Below are positions 36,330 through 48,971 of a stretch of DNA of 64,000 bases, piece by piece. The notes beneath the pieces were generated by a model that had not been told where the DNA came from, did no database searches, and worked only from the letters and a program-made list of their open reading frames with translations. Position numbers and translations under genes: made by a program. Position 1 is the stretch's first letter; every line of letters starts with the position of its first letter. This stretch comes from Callorhinus ursinus (taxonomy: Eukaryota > Chordata > Mammalia > Carnivora > Otariidae), in contig NW_020313057.1 of assembly GCF_003265705.1 (NCBI RefSeq), positions 6,483,387 to 6,547,386 on the forward strand, written 5' to 3'.

Positions 36330-38204
36330 GACAGTCAATAGAAACTGACTTCCAATGGTCCCAGGTATTGGATTTAGCAGATGAAAACTTTGAAGCAGTG
36401 ATTATAAATATGCTCAAATAATTAAAGAAAGTATGATGCCAGTGAGTGAAAAGAAAATCTCAAAAAAAAATAAATCTGTAGAAAAAAATGGAAATTTGAC
36501 AACTGAAAAAAATCAATAAACTTTAAAAATTAACTACATAGACTTAACAGTATATTGGAGATAGCAGAATAAAGTATCACAAAACTTGAAGATTGATCAA
36601 TACAAATTACCCAATTTGAAGAACAAAGAAAAAAAATGATTGAAGGAAAATAAATACATTCTAAGAGGCTTACGTGAGAATATCAGTTAGGTTATTAAAA
36701 ATGTAGTTGGAGTTCCCCAGAAAGAAAGAGAAATGACCAGGAAACATTTTTTTAAATAAAAAATAGCAGAATCTTTCCCAAATTTGAGGGAAAACATTAA
36801 ACTCAGATTCAGGTTACTTAATAACTTCAAACAGGAGTAAATAAAGAAAAAACATTCCTAATTACGTTGTAGTTAATCTCTTCATACCCAAAAATAACAA
36901 ATAAAATCTTGAACTCAGCTGGCAAAAACATACACATTAATAACAGGTGAAGAATGCTATGATTTACCGACTTTTCTTAAGAAATTATGGAGGCCAAAAG
37001 ATACTGAAATGACATAATAAAACTGCTACAAGGAAAAAGAAGCTGTCAATAATAAATTCTATGTTTAATAAAGCTATCCTAAAAAATAAAAATGAAATTA
37101 AAACTTTTTCAGACAAATAAAAAGTAAGAAAATTTATTACCAGAATTGCATTACAAATAATGTGAAGGAAGGTATTTAGGGTATATAAACATATTTCCTT
37201 TTCTTAATTTCTTTAAAAGAGCAATTGTTGTTTAAAGCAAAACCAAACAACCCCCTTCAAACCTCCCTCCAAAATAAGCAAACCCAATAAACAAAAAAAC
37301 AAAAACAATTTATTGATGACTTTAAAATGTAAATATCATTATATAACAATAGCTCAAAAGAGAGAAGGTAAATGGAAATACACTGTTGGACTATTACAAT
37401 TAACTTTAGAATGTATATTTTAATTTCTAAGAAATCATGAGAAAATAATGCAGAAAGATATAACTAGAAAACCAAAACATAAGTTAAAATGACATTTAAA
37501 AAACACCTGATTAACACAAAAAAGAAGGTAAGAAAGGAAAAATTAATAAAAATAGAGTTAATTTCTAGACACACAAAGATACAGAAGTGTGTATGTATAA
37601 TGTATAATATATATGTATATACAGGTATATATATTACACATATACACTTAATAACACATGAATGAAAATCTAAGAGAAACTAAGGGGGAGAAATAGACAA
37701 ATCTACAATCATGGATGGAGACTTTATACTATTATCAGTAATTGATAAGACAAGTAGACGAAAAATCAGTAAGAAAATATAAGGTCAAAAGGACATTACC
37801 GAACTACCTGGCAATTATAGAACAATACACCAAATAACTGTAGAATACACATTGTTTCTATGAACATTGTGAATTCTCACTCTAGTGAGCCATATGTCAG
37901 GACTTAAAAATTACGACATTATGGAGTAAGTTCTCAGACTAGAATGAAATTAAAATAGAAATCAGCAACAATAATATATGTAGAAAAAGTTGAAGTATCT
38001 AGAAATTAAGTAACACACTTCTTAAAAATCATGAGAAAAAGAAGAAACCACAAAATAAAATTATCCTGAATGGAATAATAATGACGATAATATAAACTAA
38101 AATTTGTGGAAAATAGCTAATGTGGTGGTTGGGGAAATTTTATAGCTTTAAAGGCATATATAAGAAAAAGGAAAAAAAGGGTAAAGTCAATTATGTAAGT
38201 TTCC

Positions 38205-38790
38205 AGCATATGAAGCAGAAAAATGGACTCCCAAAGAGGTCTCTGCTCTAATCCCTGCAACCTGTAAATATGTGACCTTGGATGATAAGAAAAACTTTGC
38301 AGATATCATTAATGGTAGAGCCTTGAGATAGGGAATAACTGGATGGGCCCAATCCCATCCACTGGGTCTCTACAAGTGGAGAGACTTTCCAGTTGGGTTA
38401 AAGAAATAAGATGGAAGAAGGAAGGAAGATTTGAAGTGTGAAAGGAACTTGACCCACCATTGCCACTTCAAAGATGGCAGAAGGAGTCCACAAGCCAAAA
38501 AGTGACTTTTAGAGGATGGGAATGATCCTCAGTGGATATCCAGCAAAGGAATGGGGATCTCAGTCGATAACTGCAAGGAGGTATGGAATTTTGCCAAAAG
38601 TGCAAAAGGGTGAGGAAATAGATCCTCCTCCAGAGCCGCCTGAAAGGAATGTGGCTCTGCTGATGCTTTAGTTTGGGCCCAGTAAGATTTGTCAGACTTC
38701 AGAAATACAGACTTATAATGTAATAAACTTATATTAAGTCACTAAGTTAGTGGCAATTTGCTATAGCAGAAGTAGAAAACTAATGAACTG
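38205..38790 (+). mobile_element. Ancient LTR-like repeat inside the old L1
   Basis: 'gactcccaaagaggtctctgctctaatccctgcaacctgtaaatatgtgacctt', 'ctttgcagatat', 'gatgggcccaat', 'cttcaaagatggcagaagg', and the end 'ttaagtcactaagttagtggcaatttgctatagcag..gaaaactaatg' match a common placental repeat with a MaLR-like 3' end. The family name is uncertain. L1 ORF2 continues on either side. Confidence 0.6.
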
Positions 38791-40490
38791 ATTTAAAAAA
38801 ACCCAGAAAACACAAACTACTAATACTAAGAAAGAGAAGATGCTACTACTGATTCTATAGTACTCAGGGGATATGAGAATCTGATGAACATTTTATGGTA
38901 ATAATTGTGATAGCTCAGACAAAATATACAAATTCCTTGACTAACACAAATGACCAAAGCTAACATAAGAGGAAACAGAAAATTTAAATAACTCTGTATC
39001 TATGAATAAAATTGAATTTGTCACTAAAAGTCTTCCCACAAAGAAAACTCGAGACCCACACAGCTTACTGATAAATTTTATCAAACATTTAGGGAAGAAG
39101 AAAAATCCTAATCCTACACAAAATCTCTCAGAAAATAAAGAAGGAAGGCATACTTCCCAACCTATTTTATAAGATCAATCTTACCCCGAGAGCACACCAG
39201 ACAAATACAAGAGAAGAAAGGTGCCAACCAGTACCTTAATGAACAGAGACACAAAAATCCTTAATCAAAATATAAGCAAATGAAATCCTTGGTATATAAA
39301 AAGACAGTACCCTTTCATTAGTAAGACTCTCAGCAAACAATGAACAGAAGACTTCCTTTTGTGGTAAAGGGTATGCTTAAAAATCCTCTCTGAACATCAT
39401 ACTCTGTGGTGAAAGACTGAATGCTTCCCCCTAAGACTGAGAACAAGTAAAGGACATTGATTCTCACTATTTATATTCAGTGTTTTCCTGGAAATCCTAG
39501 CTATTTCAGTCAGTTAAAACAAGGGATAAAAGAAATATAGATTGGAAAGGATGATGTGTTTTGATCAAAAGTTGATATTGTATTCGGAAAATCCTAAGAA
39601 ATACATACGCAAAAAATACTCACTAGAACTAATAAGTCAGTTTGTCAGAATAGCAGTACAGTGGTCAGTATATAAAAACCAAAAGTCTTTATATATAACA
39701 GCAATAAAAGTTGGAAAATGAAATAAAAAAAATTCCACTTCAGTAACATCCAAAAACATTGTATACTCAATTTATAAATTTAACAAAAACTGTAAAATAC
39801 TTGTTTACTCAAAACTACAATCCATCACTGAAACTAAAGAATAACTAAATAAATGTTTATGGATGGAAGACTCAAAGTAGTTAAAATGTCAGTTTTACAA
39901 ATTGAACTATATATTAAATACAATTCTAATAAAAATTTCACCAGGCTTTTTGGAGGGAAAAATTTATAAGCTAATTCTAAAATGATAGGAAAATGAAAGG
40001 AACTTAGAAGAGCCAAAGTAATTTTGGAAAAAGAAAGACAAAGTTGGAGAACTTATACCACCTGTTTTCAAGACTTACTACAAAGCTAGGGCGATCTCTA
40101 AAGTGTGGAATTAGTGAAAACATAGATTATATCACTCAATAGGGACTGCAGAAGACAACCAACACATATATGGTTGATTGATTTTTGGTAAACGGTTCAA
40201 TATAATTAAATGGGAGAGTTTTTCAATAACGATCCTGGAGCTTTTGGATATCCATATAAAAAAACTGAACCTTGATTTTTACCTCATACCAAAGATAAAA
40301 ATTAAAATGGGTCATAGATCTATATGTGAAAACTAAAATTATAAAACTTATAGGGGAAAACAAAAAAAAAATCTTTGTCACCTTCTAATAGGTGAAGATG
40401 TCTTAAAATACAAAAAGTATGAAGTATAGAAGAAAAAAATTCATACCTTGGTTATATGGTATGTTTTGGATTAATCCAATTTTTTAAAAA

Positions 40491-40680
40491 TTTTTTATTG
40501 TTATGTTAATCACCATATATTACATAATTTGTTTTGGTGTAGTGTTCCATGATTCATTGTTTGTTCATAACACCCAGTGCTCCACGCAGAACGTGCCTTC
40601 CTCAATACCCATCACCAGGCTAACCCATCCCCCCACCCTCCTCCCCTCCAGAAACCTCAGTTTGTTTTTCAGAGTCCATC
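40491..40680 (-). mobile_element. Young carnivore L1 3'-end fragment, antisense
   Basis: Reverse complement of the 55879-type L1 3' UTR: 'ttattgttatgttaatcaccatatattac', 'cataacacccagtgctcc' and 'cccatcaccaggctaaccc' up to 'cagagtccatc'. The likely TSD is an A/T-rich direct repeat of about 10-11 bp, (a)tttttaaaaa, at about 40480-40490 and 40681-40691. Low complexity makes it less certain. It is inserted in the old L1. Confidence 0.85.
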
Positions 40681-41650
40681 ATTTTTAAAAAATGTTACTC
40701 CTTAAAAGATACAATTAAAAAAAAAACACACACAGAAAGAAAAATCACATGCTGGGAGGAACTATTTTCCAAATAGATATTTGAAAAACACTTCTCTCCA
40801 AATATGAAAAGAACTTCTACAACTAAATACTGAGAGAAAGATTTGAACAGACACTTCACAATAAGCCAGTGAGCATATAAAAAGATGTTCAACATCCTTA
40901 CTTTTCAGGGAATGCTGATTAAAACCACAGTAAGATACCACCACATACCCACCAGAATGACTAAAATTGAAAAGTTGGCAATATCAACCATTGGCAAAGA
41001 TGTCTAGCAACTAGAACTCTCCTTTAGCACTGGTGAAAGTATAAAATTTTACAGCACTTTGGAAAACTGCTTGGTTTTCCTTATAAACTTAAACATACAC
41101 CTGTCATAAGACCCAGCATTTTCACTTTTAGCTATTTGCCTGAGAGAAAAGAACTCTGGCCACATAAAGACTTGTACTTGATTGTTCCTACAGCTTTGTT
41201 CATAAGAGCTCCCAAATGGAAACTACCCAAATGTCCATCAACAGGTGAATGGATAAACAAAATGTGGTGTATACATACAATGGAATGCCCTCAGCAATTA
41301 AAAAACACCTACTGGTGCACTTAACAATACGTATGAATCTCAAAAGCATTATGCTGAGTGAAACAAGCCAGATGCTAAAAGAGTACACATGTTCTGGCGC
41401 CATTTACATAAAATTTTATAAAATGTAAATTAATCTGTAGTGATAGAAAGCAGATCAGTGGTTGCCTAAAGGCTAGGTGTGGAGAACAGGATTGACTACA
41501 AAGGCACACAAGGAAACTTGTATGAATGGAAATGTTCTGTACTATCTTAATTGCTATGCTGGTTTCACAGGTGTACTCATTGGTGAAAACTCTTCAAATT
41601 GTACACTTAACATGGGTTCAGTTTATTTTCTGTAAAGTACACAACACTTT

Positions 41651-42089
41651 AGTTGATTAGAATACTGTCAAGTATCTTTCAAAATGAGGGCAGAATTTTT
41701 GGGATTTACCCCCAACCCCTCAATTAAATAGAGGGCAGCTATATAACAGAGAAGCCTAGTATAATAGAAATACTCAGAGAATAAATAGTACATCTTCGAA
41801 GTATGTCCTTACCAGGAAAACATGCCATTACATCTTTATTATAATAACCTTTAAGAAGATGAATATTCAGAGAGCGTTATCTCCCTATAATATCATCTGT
41901 AGACTACAGGGCTGTTTTAATATACAAATATGGTGGAATTAAACATGAACAGAAGAGCTTGTTCTGTCCATTTCTCTGTGGCCTGCTTACATCATCCTGT
42001 AACTAGCAGATTCTGAGGAATGCTATTTGTATTGTTAAAGTGCTACTTTAAAAAACACGCAGAAAATTTCAGACTCTATGATGTGGCTA
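41651..42089. other. Unassigned non-coding sequence
   Basis: No recognised repeat or gene between the old L1 end and the SINE. Confidence 0.45.
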
Positions 42090-42103
42090 TAAAAACAACT
42101 TTT

Positions 42104-42298
42104 TTTTTTTAAGATTTTATTTATTTATTTGACAGAGAGAGACAGAGTGAGAGAGGAAACACAAGCAGGGGGAGTGGGAGAGGGAGAAGCAGGCTTCCCG
42201 CGGAGCAGGGAGCCCGATGTGGGGCCCAATCCCAGGACCCTGGGATCATGACCTGAGCCGAAGGCAGACGCTTAATGACTGAGCCACACAGGCGCCCC
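42104..42298 (-). mobile_element. Can-SINE, antisense, full length
   Basis: From the T-run tail at 42104 to the reversed head 'gagccacacaggcgcccc'. A 14-bp TSD, taaaaacaactttt, lies at 42090-42103 and 42299-42312. Read on the minus strand, both A and B boxes carry mismatches (TGGCTCAGTCA and GATTGGGCC), so internal Pol III activity is doubtful. Confidence 0.95.
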
Positions 42299-42312
42299 TA
42301 AAAACAACTTTT

Positions 42313-42837
42313 AATTGTAAATTGTTTCCCAATTCCCTTGAACCTTGCTTTCTTTATTATCACTCACTAGATCAGCTCATTGTTACTCAGGTCAACTACA
42401 GTTCTTTAAGAAAGTCTGGAGATCCCAGCAAAGCCACAGTTACCAAGTAAGAAAGAACTACCTTATTTCAGATGATCTGGCCCACATTCCAGTAGATTCT
42501 GCACATATACAGAACACCAGAAAACTCTCTACTACAGCCCCTAGTTGCCATCTAACCCACTGGTTGTGTCTCATCATCTCCAATTATGCCTTTTCTCTCC
42601 ACTTCTCTTGGTATCTTCATCTGAGTCCTTGAAATGGATACCTATTTGGATATTCTATTTTAGTTTTTGTTCCTCTGCTTCTGGATCTGTCTTTCTGAGC
42701 CTCCCTGACTCCATTCCCCACATTTTTGACATTTTTGAGCCAGTCTCTTGCACTTCTGCACTCAGACCCAACTTCTGGACCCAAGCCCAGAACATAGCCC
42801 TAAGTCTACTGATTAGGATGACAGTGACACCCAACAT
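42313..42837. other. Unassigned non-coding sequence
   Basis: CT-rich with overlapping short frames on both strands. No family signature. Confidence 0.4.
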
Positions 42838-43640
42838 TCATTAAACAAGTATTTACTGAGCACGTGCTATGAGCTAGGTATATCTAGATGCTAGGGATTC
42901 AGCAGTAAACAAAACAGACCAAAATGTCTGCCCTCATGAAACAGCTATTTTAATAGAGAGAGTTCAACAATAAACAAAATACAAAGTATCTGATACACTA
43001 TAATGGAAATGATAAGGTCTTTGGAGAGAAAGCAGTGAAGGAAGATAAAGAAGGTTAGGGTGAGTTGTAAGAAGAGTGGTCAGAGAAGGTGATATTTGGG
43101 CAAAACATGAAGTGAGCAAGCAATGGATATGGATATCTAGAAGAACAATCCGGGCTTAGAGAAGATCAGGTGCAAAATCCTGAGGTAAGAGCAGACCCGG
43201 TGTGCTCTCTGTGTGTATAAGTGCATGAATGTGCCTAGAATATTAGGGGCGACAGGGGTAAGGAGCGAGTCAAGGTGATATGTAGGGTTAAGTCATCCTT
43301 GTTGGCCCTGGACAGCTCCCTTTTATGTGGTTTCCCATGGTAATTATTAATATTATCAACTTTCACTCTCAAAAGTGTCCAAGCTTAAATGAAAAATTAT
43401 GTACTCAAATTTGCAATACATGAATATGACATAAAAATTCAAAAGGTGTAATACACAGTAAATGCAAGCCTTCATCTTATCCCTAAGCACCAGATCCAGT
43501 TTCCCTTCTTGGAAACTACTGTTACCAGTTTCTAAGGTATCTTACTGCAGCATTTTGAGCAGAGGAGTAACATCTTCTGACTTATATTTCTAATGGACCA
43601 CTCAGGCTGCGTAGAAGCACAGGGCCAGTTGGGAAGTTAT
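42838..43640 (-). mobile_element. L2 LINE fossil, antisense, long
   Basis: Antisense L2 in order: 'tatttactgagcacgtgctatgagctagg', 'gcagtaaacaaaacagaccaaaatgtctgccctcatgaaac', 'gtggtcagagaaggtgatatttgggcaaa', 'atcctgaggtaagagc'. Further along are 'tgagcagaggagtaacatcttctgacttat' and 'ccagttgggaagttatta'. The longest L2 match in the window. Confidence 0.8.
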
Positions 43641-43910
43641 TACAAAAATTTAGGTAAGTAAAGAACTTCCTTAACTCAGCTACCCAAAGACACAAGAAAA
43701 GAGAATTACGTATTTTTTTTAACTTTAGAAAAAGTTAGCATCTGTATCTTTGGGTTAGAACAGCTTTCTCTGAACCCACCAACTTCAACTAGTCTCCCCC
43801 ATAGTTTCTGTCAGAGCGCTTGAACTTTTCCTTCACAGCACATAACACAACTTGTAATGATCCCTTTTGTGTTCATTTGTTTAAAAATGTCTTACATTTT
43901 AAGCCTTTTT

Positions 43911-44752
43911 TTACGTTCTTCTTTTTCTTTTATTAAAGTATCGTTGACACACAATGTTTCAGGTGTCAAGCCTGGTGATTCGACAACCTACGCATTATGC
44001 TGTGTTCTCTGTACCACCTGCCACCATACAGCGCTATTACAATACCATATTCCCTGTGCTATGCCTTTTAGCCCTGTGACGTATACATTCCATAAGTGGA
44101 AGCCTGTGTCTCCCCCTCCCCTTCACCCATTTTGCCCATGTCCTGCCCCATCCCATCCAGAAAAAACTAGTTTACGCTATGTGTTAATGGGTCTCTTTCT
44201 ACTTTGTTTTGTTTTTTCAACTCTACACATAAGTGAAATCATGTGGTATTTGTCTTTCTTGAACTTACTTCATCTAGTATAATACCTCGGAGACCTATCC
44301 ATACATTTTTCCAAAGAAGACATACAGATGGCAAATCAAAACCACTCCGAGATACCACCTTACACCAGTTAGAATGGCTAGTATAAAAAAGTAAAGAAAT
44401 AACAAGTGTTGGTGAGGATATGAAGAAAAGGGAACCTTCGTACACTGTTGGTGGGAATGCAGATTTGGTGCAGCTACTGTGGAAAACAGTATGGAGTTTC
44501 CTCAAAAAATTAAAAATAAAACTCCCATAAGATCCAGTAATTCCACTACTGGGCACTAGCCCAAAGAAAATGAACACACTAATTTGAGAAAATATATGCT
44601 CCCCTGTGTTTTTTGCAGCATTATTTACAGTCACCAAGAAATGGAAGCAGCCAAAGTGTGCCAACACAGATGAATAAAGATGATGTGGTGTACATCTACA
44701 ATGGAGTATTACTCAGCCACAAAAAAGAACAAGATCTTGCCATTTGCAACAG
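43911..44752 (-). mobile_element. L1 with inverted 5' segment (twin-priming structure)
   Basis: 43911 to about 44300 is antisense L1: 3' UTR then the extreme end of ORF2 ('catctagtataatacctcgg..cctatccat'). From about 44303 to 44752 the L1 is in the plus orientation: 'catttttccaaagaagacatacag' through 'tacactgttggtggg' to 'gatcttgccatttgcaac'. The plus segment ends in the consensus just where the minus segment begins, so together they are one contiguous L1 3' portion with its 5' part flipped. The probable TSD is tttaagc(c)ttttt at 43898-43910 and 44753-44764, with one difference. Non-coding. Confidence 0.85.
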
Positions 44753-44765
44753 TTTAAGCTTTTTG

Positions 44766-46109
44766 ATATCTGTTCCTTTAGCTTTAGCCAGGGTATCTGT
44801 TCCTTTAGCCAGGGTATTTCAGGGCCATTTATAGAACAGACATTTAAGAACAAATTTTGAATGAATGAATCCATGGATTAATGAAGAAATCACAAGTCCT
44901 GTCTTGCCACCCTTCCTGCAAAAATAATCAAAGCACAGCTCCCCTCCTCTCTACCTGTGTCCGTTCACCTGGGTTTCTAAATGATTAATTAACATTTGGA
45001 TCAGAACAAAAGGGAAAAAATTAAACTAGTTTCTTTCTCTGTTTTTATCCCATGTATCTCTCTATCTTCATTCTTATAAAACAATAGAAAACCAGGGAGG
45101 TAGAAAGAAAGCAAAAGGATTATAAGATTTAGTATAACCAAGCGTGTATATATTTACTGAGAAAATAAAAGTTGGGTATATTAGACAGTTTTAGTAATAG
45201 GCATTAGACAACATTCTAATTTTACATTTATAATACATTTTAAATTATTAATATATAGGTTATAAAGTGACATTTTTGAATTATTTCATTACTTGAAAGG
45301 GTTAGGGATAGGTATACACAAGAATATTTTTATGTGTTTAAGAAAACACTGCTATACGTTTTAGTTTCAAGGAGAGCAATGTTCTCTTTATTCTCTTGGG
45401 TCACATGCAGAAGCATCTCAACAGATGGTAGAACAGCATTCTTTATATACACTTACTGTTCTGTTGCAACGATTCTCTCTCGTCCTGTGGGCATTATTAT
45501 ATCAGTGAAGCAAGAAGAGGATATGAAATCAAGGGATTGGCTGAAGCACACATTGACTTACCACAATGCACAGGCTAGGACTTGTAGCTTATACCTGGTC
45601 ATTTTGTTTAAGCCACTTGACCGCAGTGCCCACCCAAACTGACATTCCCCTTTCTCTTCCTTGGAAGTTACCCATCTTCAGCGAGGCAGAATTAAAAAAA
45701 AAAAAACTTCACTATTTGATGGGGCCTCTTCCTCTTGGCAAAGACGAGGAGACAAAGACCCAAGAAGATTAACTAACAAAGACAGTGGTAATTAAGGACT
45801 AGGGTTGATACCGCCTGTTATCCAGCTTAGTATTTTTTGCTTCTTCTCTTATTGTAGTGAAAGAAAATACAATATTAAGACTGTATCAATAATAACAATA
45901 ATTTTTTAAAACCACAAGAAAGACAATACATACATGACTATATGTAGAAAAATTACCCAAGTAGATGTGAGAACTGAAGAATATGCCAGTTCCAAGAGGT
46001 CAGAAACAATACCTCAGAACTTTTCTTGATCCCGAGAGCCTCACACTACGTTAAGTTTGGCAAAGGCTAATTAATCAAATTACACTTTTTAGCCTACCAG
46101 TTAAACTTC
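44766..46109. other. Unassigned non-coding sequence
   Basis: AT-rich, no recognised repeat or exon. Frames at 45334-45642 and 45566-45772 have no family signature. Confidence 0.45.
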
Positions 46110-46215
46110 TACTACATTGTAAGTCCCTTGATGACCGAGAGATGGCTTTTTCATTTTTCAGTTTCCTACAGATCCTAACATAGCTGATGCTTAGTAAACA
46201 CATAATGAATTGAGC
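46110..46215 (+). mobile_element. L2 3'-end fossil
   Basis: 'ctactacattgtaagtcccttgatgaccgagagatgg' followed by 'agatcctaacatagctgatgcttagtaaacacataatgaattgagc' mirrors the L2 terminus ('tagtaggcgctcaataaatatttgttgaatga'). Confidence 0.6.
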
Positions 46216-47540
46216 AAATGACATATTTTCAAAAAGCATGACTTACACGTTTATATTGTCTTTATACTTTCATTCCAGCATCGTATATAATTTTCTCTGT
46301 GTGTGTAAAATGACAATGTTTACTCTCTCTATAAGGTATTTTTCTCCTTCAATATGTAGTGCAATTATAAGGTGGAAACTATCCCAAACGCAGGAAGAGC
46401 TAAATGGCAAGTGCAGAACTACTGTTAAAGAATTTTGCTCTCAAAATTGTAATGTCATAGCACTTCAGCAAGGGGAGAAGAAAAGACATTCTGGTATTAC
46501 GCATGCTTAGATATTGGGATGTGGGGTTATTACTGGTTCTTTTTCTATTGAAAAAAATGGATAGGGTAAAATCTAACTAAAGTAATTTCAGTGTTATTCA
46601 ATATTTTATTAATGGGGGAAAGCATCATTTTAACTGCAGCCATCTATAGAATTATGGACTGATTACTAGTTCAAATGACAGAGTCCTACAGTGAAACCCA
46701 TAATTTTACATTACGTTCTGCAAGAGATGATAGCAGTTCTTCACATATAATGGTATTGCTAGCCCAGAATCTTGTTAACACTCATAGTGTGAGAGGTTGT
46801 GCTTATCTTCTTTTATTCTTATTTTGAATCAGGAAGAATTTTTTTTCAGAGATCTATTGGCCTTTATTCTTTATATATGGGACTTTGGTCAATTAGACAT
46901 TTTCATAGAAGAGATACCTCAGGTAACAAACTTAAGATTTTAAGTAGAAGGTAAAATTACAAAGACATGAATCTTAAAAAAATAAGAAATGCCCGTGCTG
47001 TGCTTTGACTTATATTTAGCTCTTTGTAGCTATTTCTAGTCACCGATTCTATGGAAAGTAGCTTCACTTTAGTTGCTTGTTACTGGGCAACAATTTATTC
47101 CAATTATAACTGAAATGTTCCTAATAGAGTTACTGGCGGATAAAAACAGATTTTAAAAATGAACTATTAAATCCATAGTATTTTCTCTTGATGCAAGAGG
47201 CAGAAATTATTCTAACAATTGACATCTTCTAATGTTCCCAGGTCTTTTCAGACATTTCAAGTGATTTGGGGGGCATTGGTGAGGACCCAAGGGGCGGCAT
47301 GGTTCAGAGCTGTTAAATGTAGAAATGACACAATTAGATAGAGTAGCTACAGAGATTGGGGACCAAATGTTACCAGCGTATGGAATGCCACATTTTCTAT
47401 CAGATGCAAATGGCATACAATCTTCAAAGTTTCATAGGAGAGTTTTTCTTTAGAAAAAGGTCTTAGTGGGCATTTGGTAACTACATTCTCTTTCTGACAA
47501 TCTCCCTATTATCTTTTACTTATCTACTTAAGGCAAGAAG
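46216..47540. other. Unassigned non-coding sequence
   Basis: No recognised repeat or gene. Confidence 0.45.
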
Positions 47541-47541
47541 C

Positions 47542-47606
47542 AAAAAAAAAAAAAAAAAAAAAAAAAAACCCAAAAAAAAAAAAACAACAGATAAAAAAAA
47601 AAAAAA
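47542..47606 (+). repeat. Cluster of three A tracts
   Basis: A27 at 47542-47568, A13 at 47572-47584 and A14-15 at about 47592-47606, with short interruptions. No recognised retroelement lies immediately upstream, so this is not obviously a poly(A) tail. Confidence 0.93.
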
Positions 47607-48389
47607 TGGAGAAGAGCAGGAAATACCCCTTAATATTTTATATGTATTTTTTTAAAGCAAAAAAAGAGAAAATCTTTGTTCCTAAGTTTCTCGACCCAAA
47701 TCCAACCAGGCTCACTGACAAGCCTAACCTTTCAATGCATATTCCAGCCTCTGAGGCTAGAATCTGGATAAGCTCAAATAAAGTTTGCCACATGGATATA
47801 TTTTTAAATGAGATGTGTGGTTTGTAAGAAAGATGTCTTTGTTTCCTTCCTTCTTTATAATATTAAAATGCAGTAAAAAAATGTACTGACCATAGTTGCC
47901 AACTGACATAAAATTACACGCATGTAAGGAAAAGAAGTACATTGATTGTAGATTTAACCTTGGGAACTTTATCTCATAGTCAATAGTTATGTGTTTTGAA
48001 ATGGATCTTAAATGACCTGATCAGTTCTAATGGTAGTGAGAAAAGATGGTTGCTGAAAATGTATACCCCTTAGCTTCAGTTTCTCCCCATAACAGAGTAA
48101 CAGGCAAGAACATTTTCAGCACCAGTCCGAGGCACAGGATATAGAAATACTTATTGAATTAAAATTAAAATTTGTCCTTTTAAAGAATAAAGTTGGCATC
48201 TCCAGTCCAAGGTCCACAAATGATCTAGGCTCTCCACAGTTGACTGTCTAATGAACTCCTGACTAGTTACAGATCAAAGGGATTAAAATAACTTTACTCA
48301 GCACTCACTTTAGTTTGTTTCATTATCTGAACTAAGGAAGTCTAGGATAATTACAGTGTTACTTAAAAAAAAGTTTCACCATCGTACTT
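47607..48389. other. Unassigned non-coding sequence
   Basis: No recognised repeat or gene. Overlapping short frames at 47606-47942 are on opposite strands. Confidence 0.45.
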
Positions 48390-48747
48390 CCTGTTTGGTG
48401 AGTAAACAACAGAACAGTTATGGTCCGTAACGGACCTATTAAAACCCTAACACCCCTGCAAGTGAGTAAGTTGGAGAACTCAAGAATTCTCCCTGACAGG
48501 ACACTGCAACACCAGCCCTCAATGATCAACAACTCATTGCCATAGCGCGACAATCTTAACCCTGTTGCAACTGGGTGACCAATTTGCAGGGAGAAGCATC
48601 ATCAGGGTACACAGGAACGCTGTTATTACCCATTATAAGTATGACGCGGAGGTCACATATCAGGCAATTACACCTTTTCATTACATGCTAACCCCTCACG
48701 GCAGGAAAGCCACGCTTATGACTGCATTAGACAGACAAAGCCTTCAG

Positions 48748-48750
<3 letters not shown>
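48390..48750. other. High-complexity block, possible conserved non-coding element
   Basis: Repeat-free, GC-balanced sequence with several retained CpGs (for example near 48426, 48546-48548 and 48644) amid AT-rich surroundings. An open frame from 48565 runs through it but then continues only as polylysine across the A tracts, so I do not read it as coding. The idea that it is a conserved enhancer-like element is inference from complexity alone. Confidence 0.3.
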
Positions 48751-48753
<3 letters not shown>

Positions 48754-48787
<34 letters not shown>

Positions 48788-48940
48788 CCCAGAAAAGGGG
48801 GGGGGGAAAAAAAAAAAAAAAAGAGAGAAAAGATAAAAAAATTAAATTCGTTTTCTTACCAGCACGTTGCAGCACCAACTCGCTCACAGGGATGTTGCCT
48901 TTACAGGTTTCTCTTTTAATTATCCTGGAAGCAGGGAGAC

Positions 48941-48967
<27 letters not shown>
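48754..48967 (+). repeat. Long A and G homopolymer cluster
   Basis: A33 at 48754-48786, G10 at 48797-48806 followed directly by A16 at 48807-48822, and A27 at 48941-48967. Such runs are prone to length error in sequencing and to real polymorphism. A CCCGCCCC (Sp1-type) box lies just beyond, near 49104-49111. Confidence 0.93.

Positions 48968-48971
<4 letters not shown>

Larger units (their letters stand above)
36330..41650 (+). mobile_element. Decayed near-full-length old L1
   Basis: ORF1 wording is visible at 36360-37200 ('ttggatttagcagatgaaaactttgaagcag', 'tatggaggccaaaag', 'aaagctatcctaaaaaataaaaatga', 'cagacaaataaaaag'). ORF2 follows to about 41400 ('tttccaagtag'-type breaks, 'caagacttactacaaagctagg', 'tgatttttgg', 'catcaacaggtgaatggataaac'), and a 3' UTR ends near 41650. 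Every frame is broken. Nested in it are an LTR-like repeat (38205-38790) and an antisense L1 tail (40491-40680). Internal limits are approximate. Confidence 0.75.

Noticed and set aside
37599..37642. AT-rich imperfect hairpin
   Set aside because: Low-complexity TATA-type sequence inside an old L1. Such folds are expected by chance.
44239..44667. 142-codon minus-strand frame
   Set aside because: Antisense of the inverted L1 segment; crosses the inversion junction by chance.
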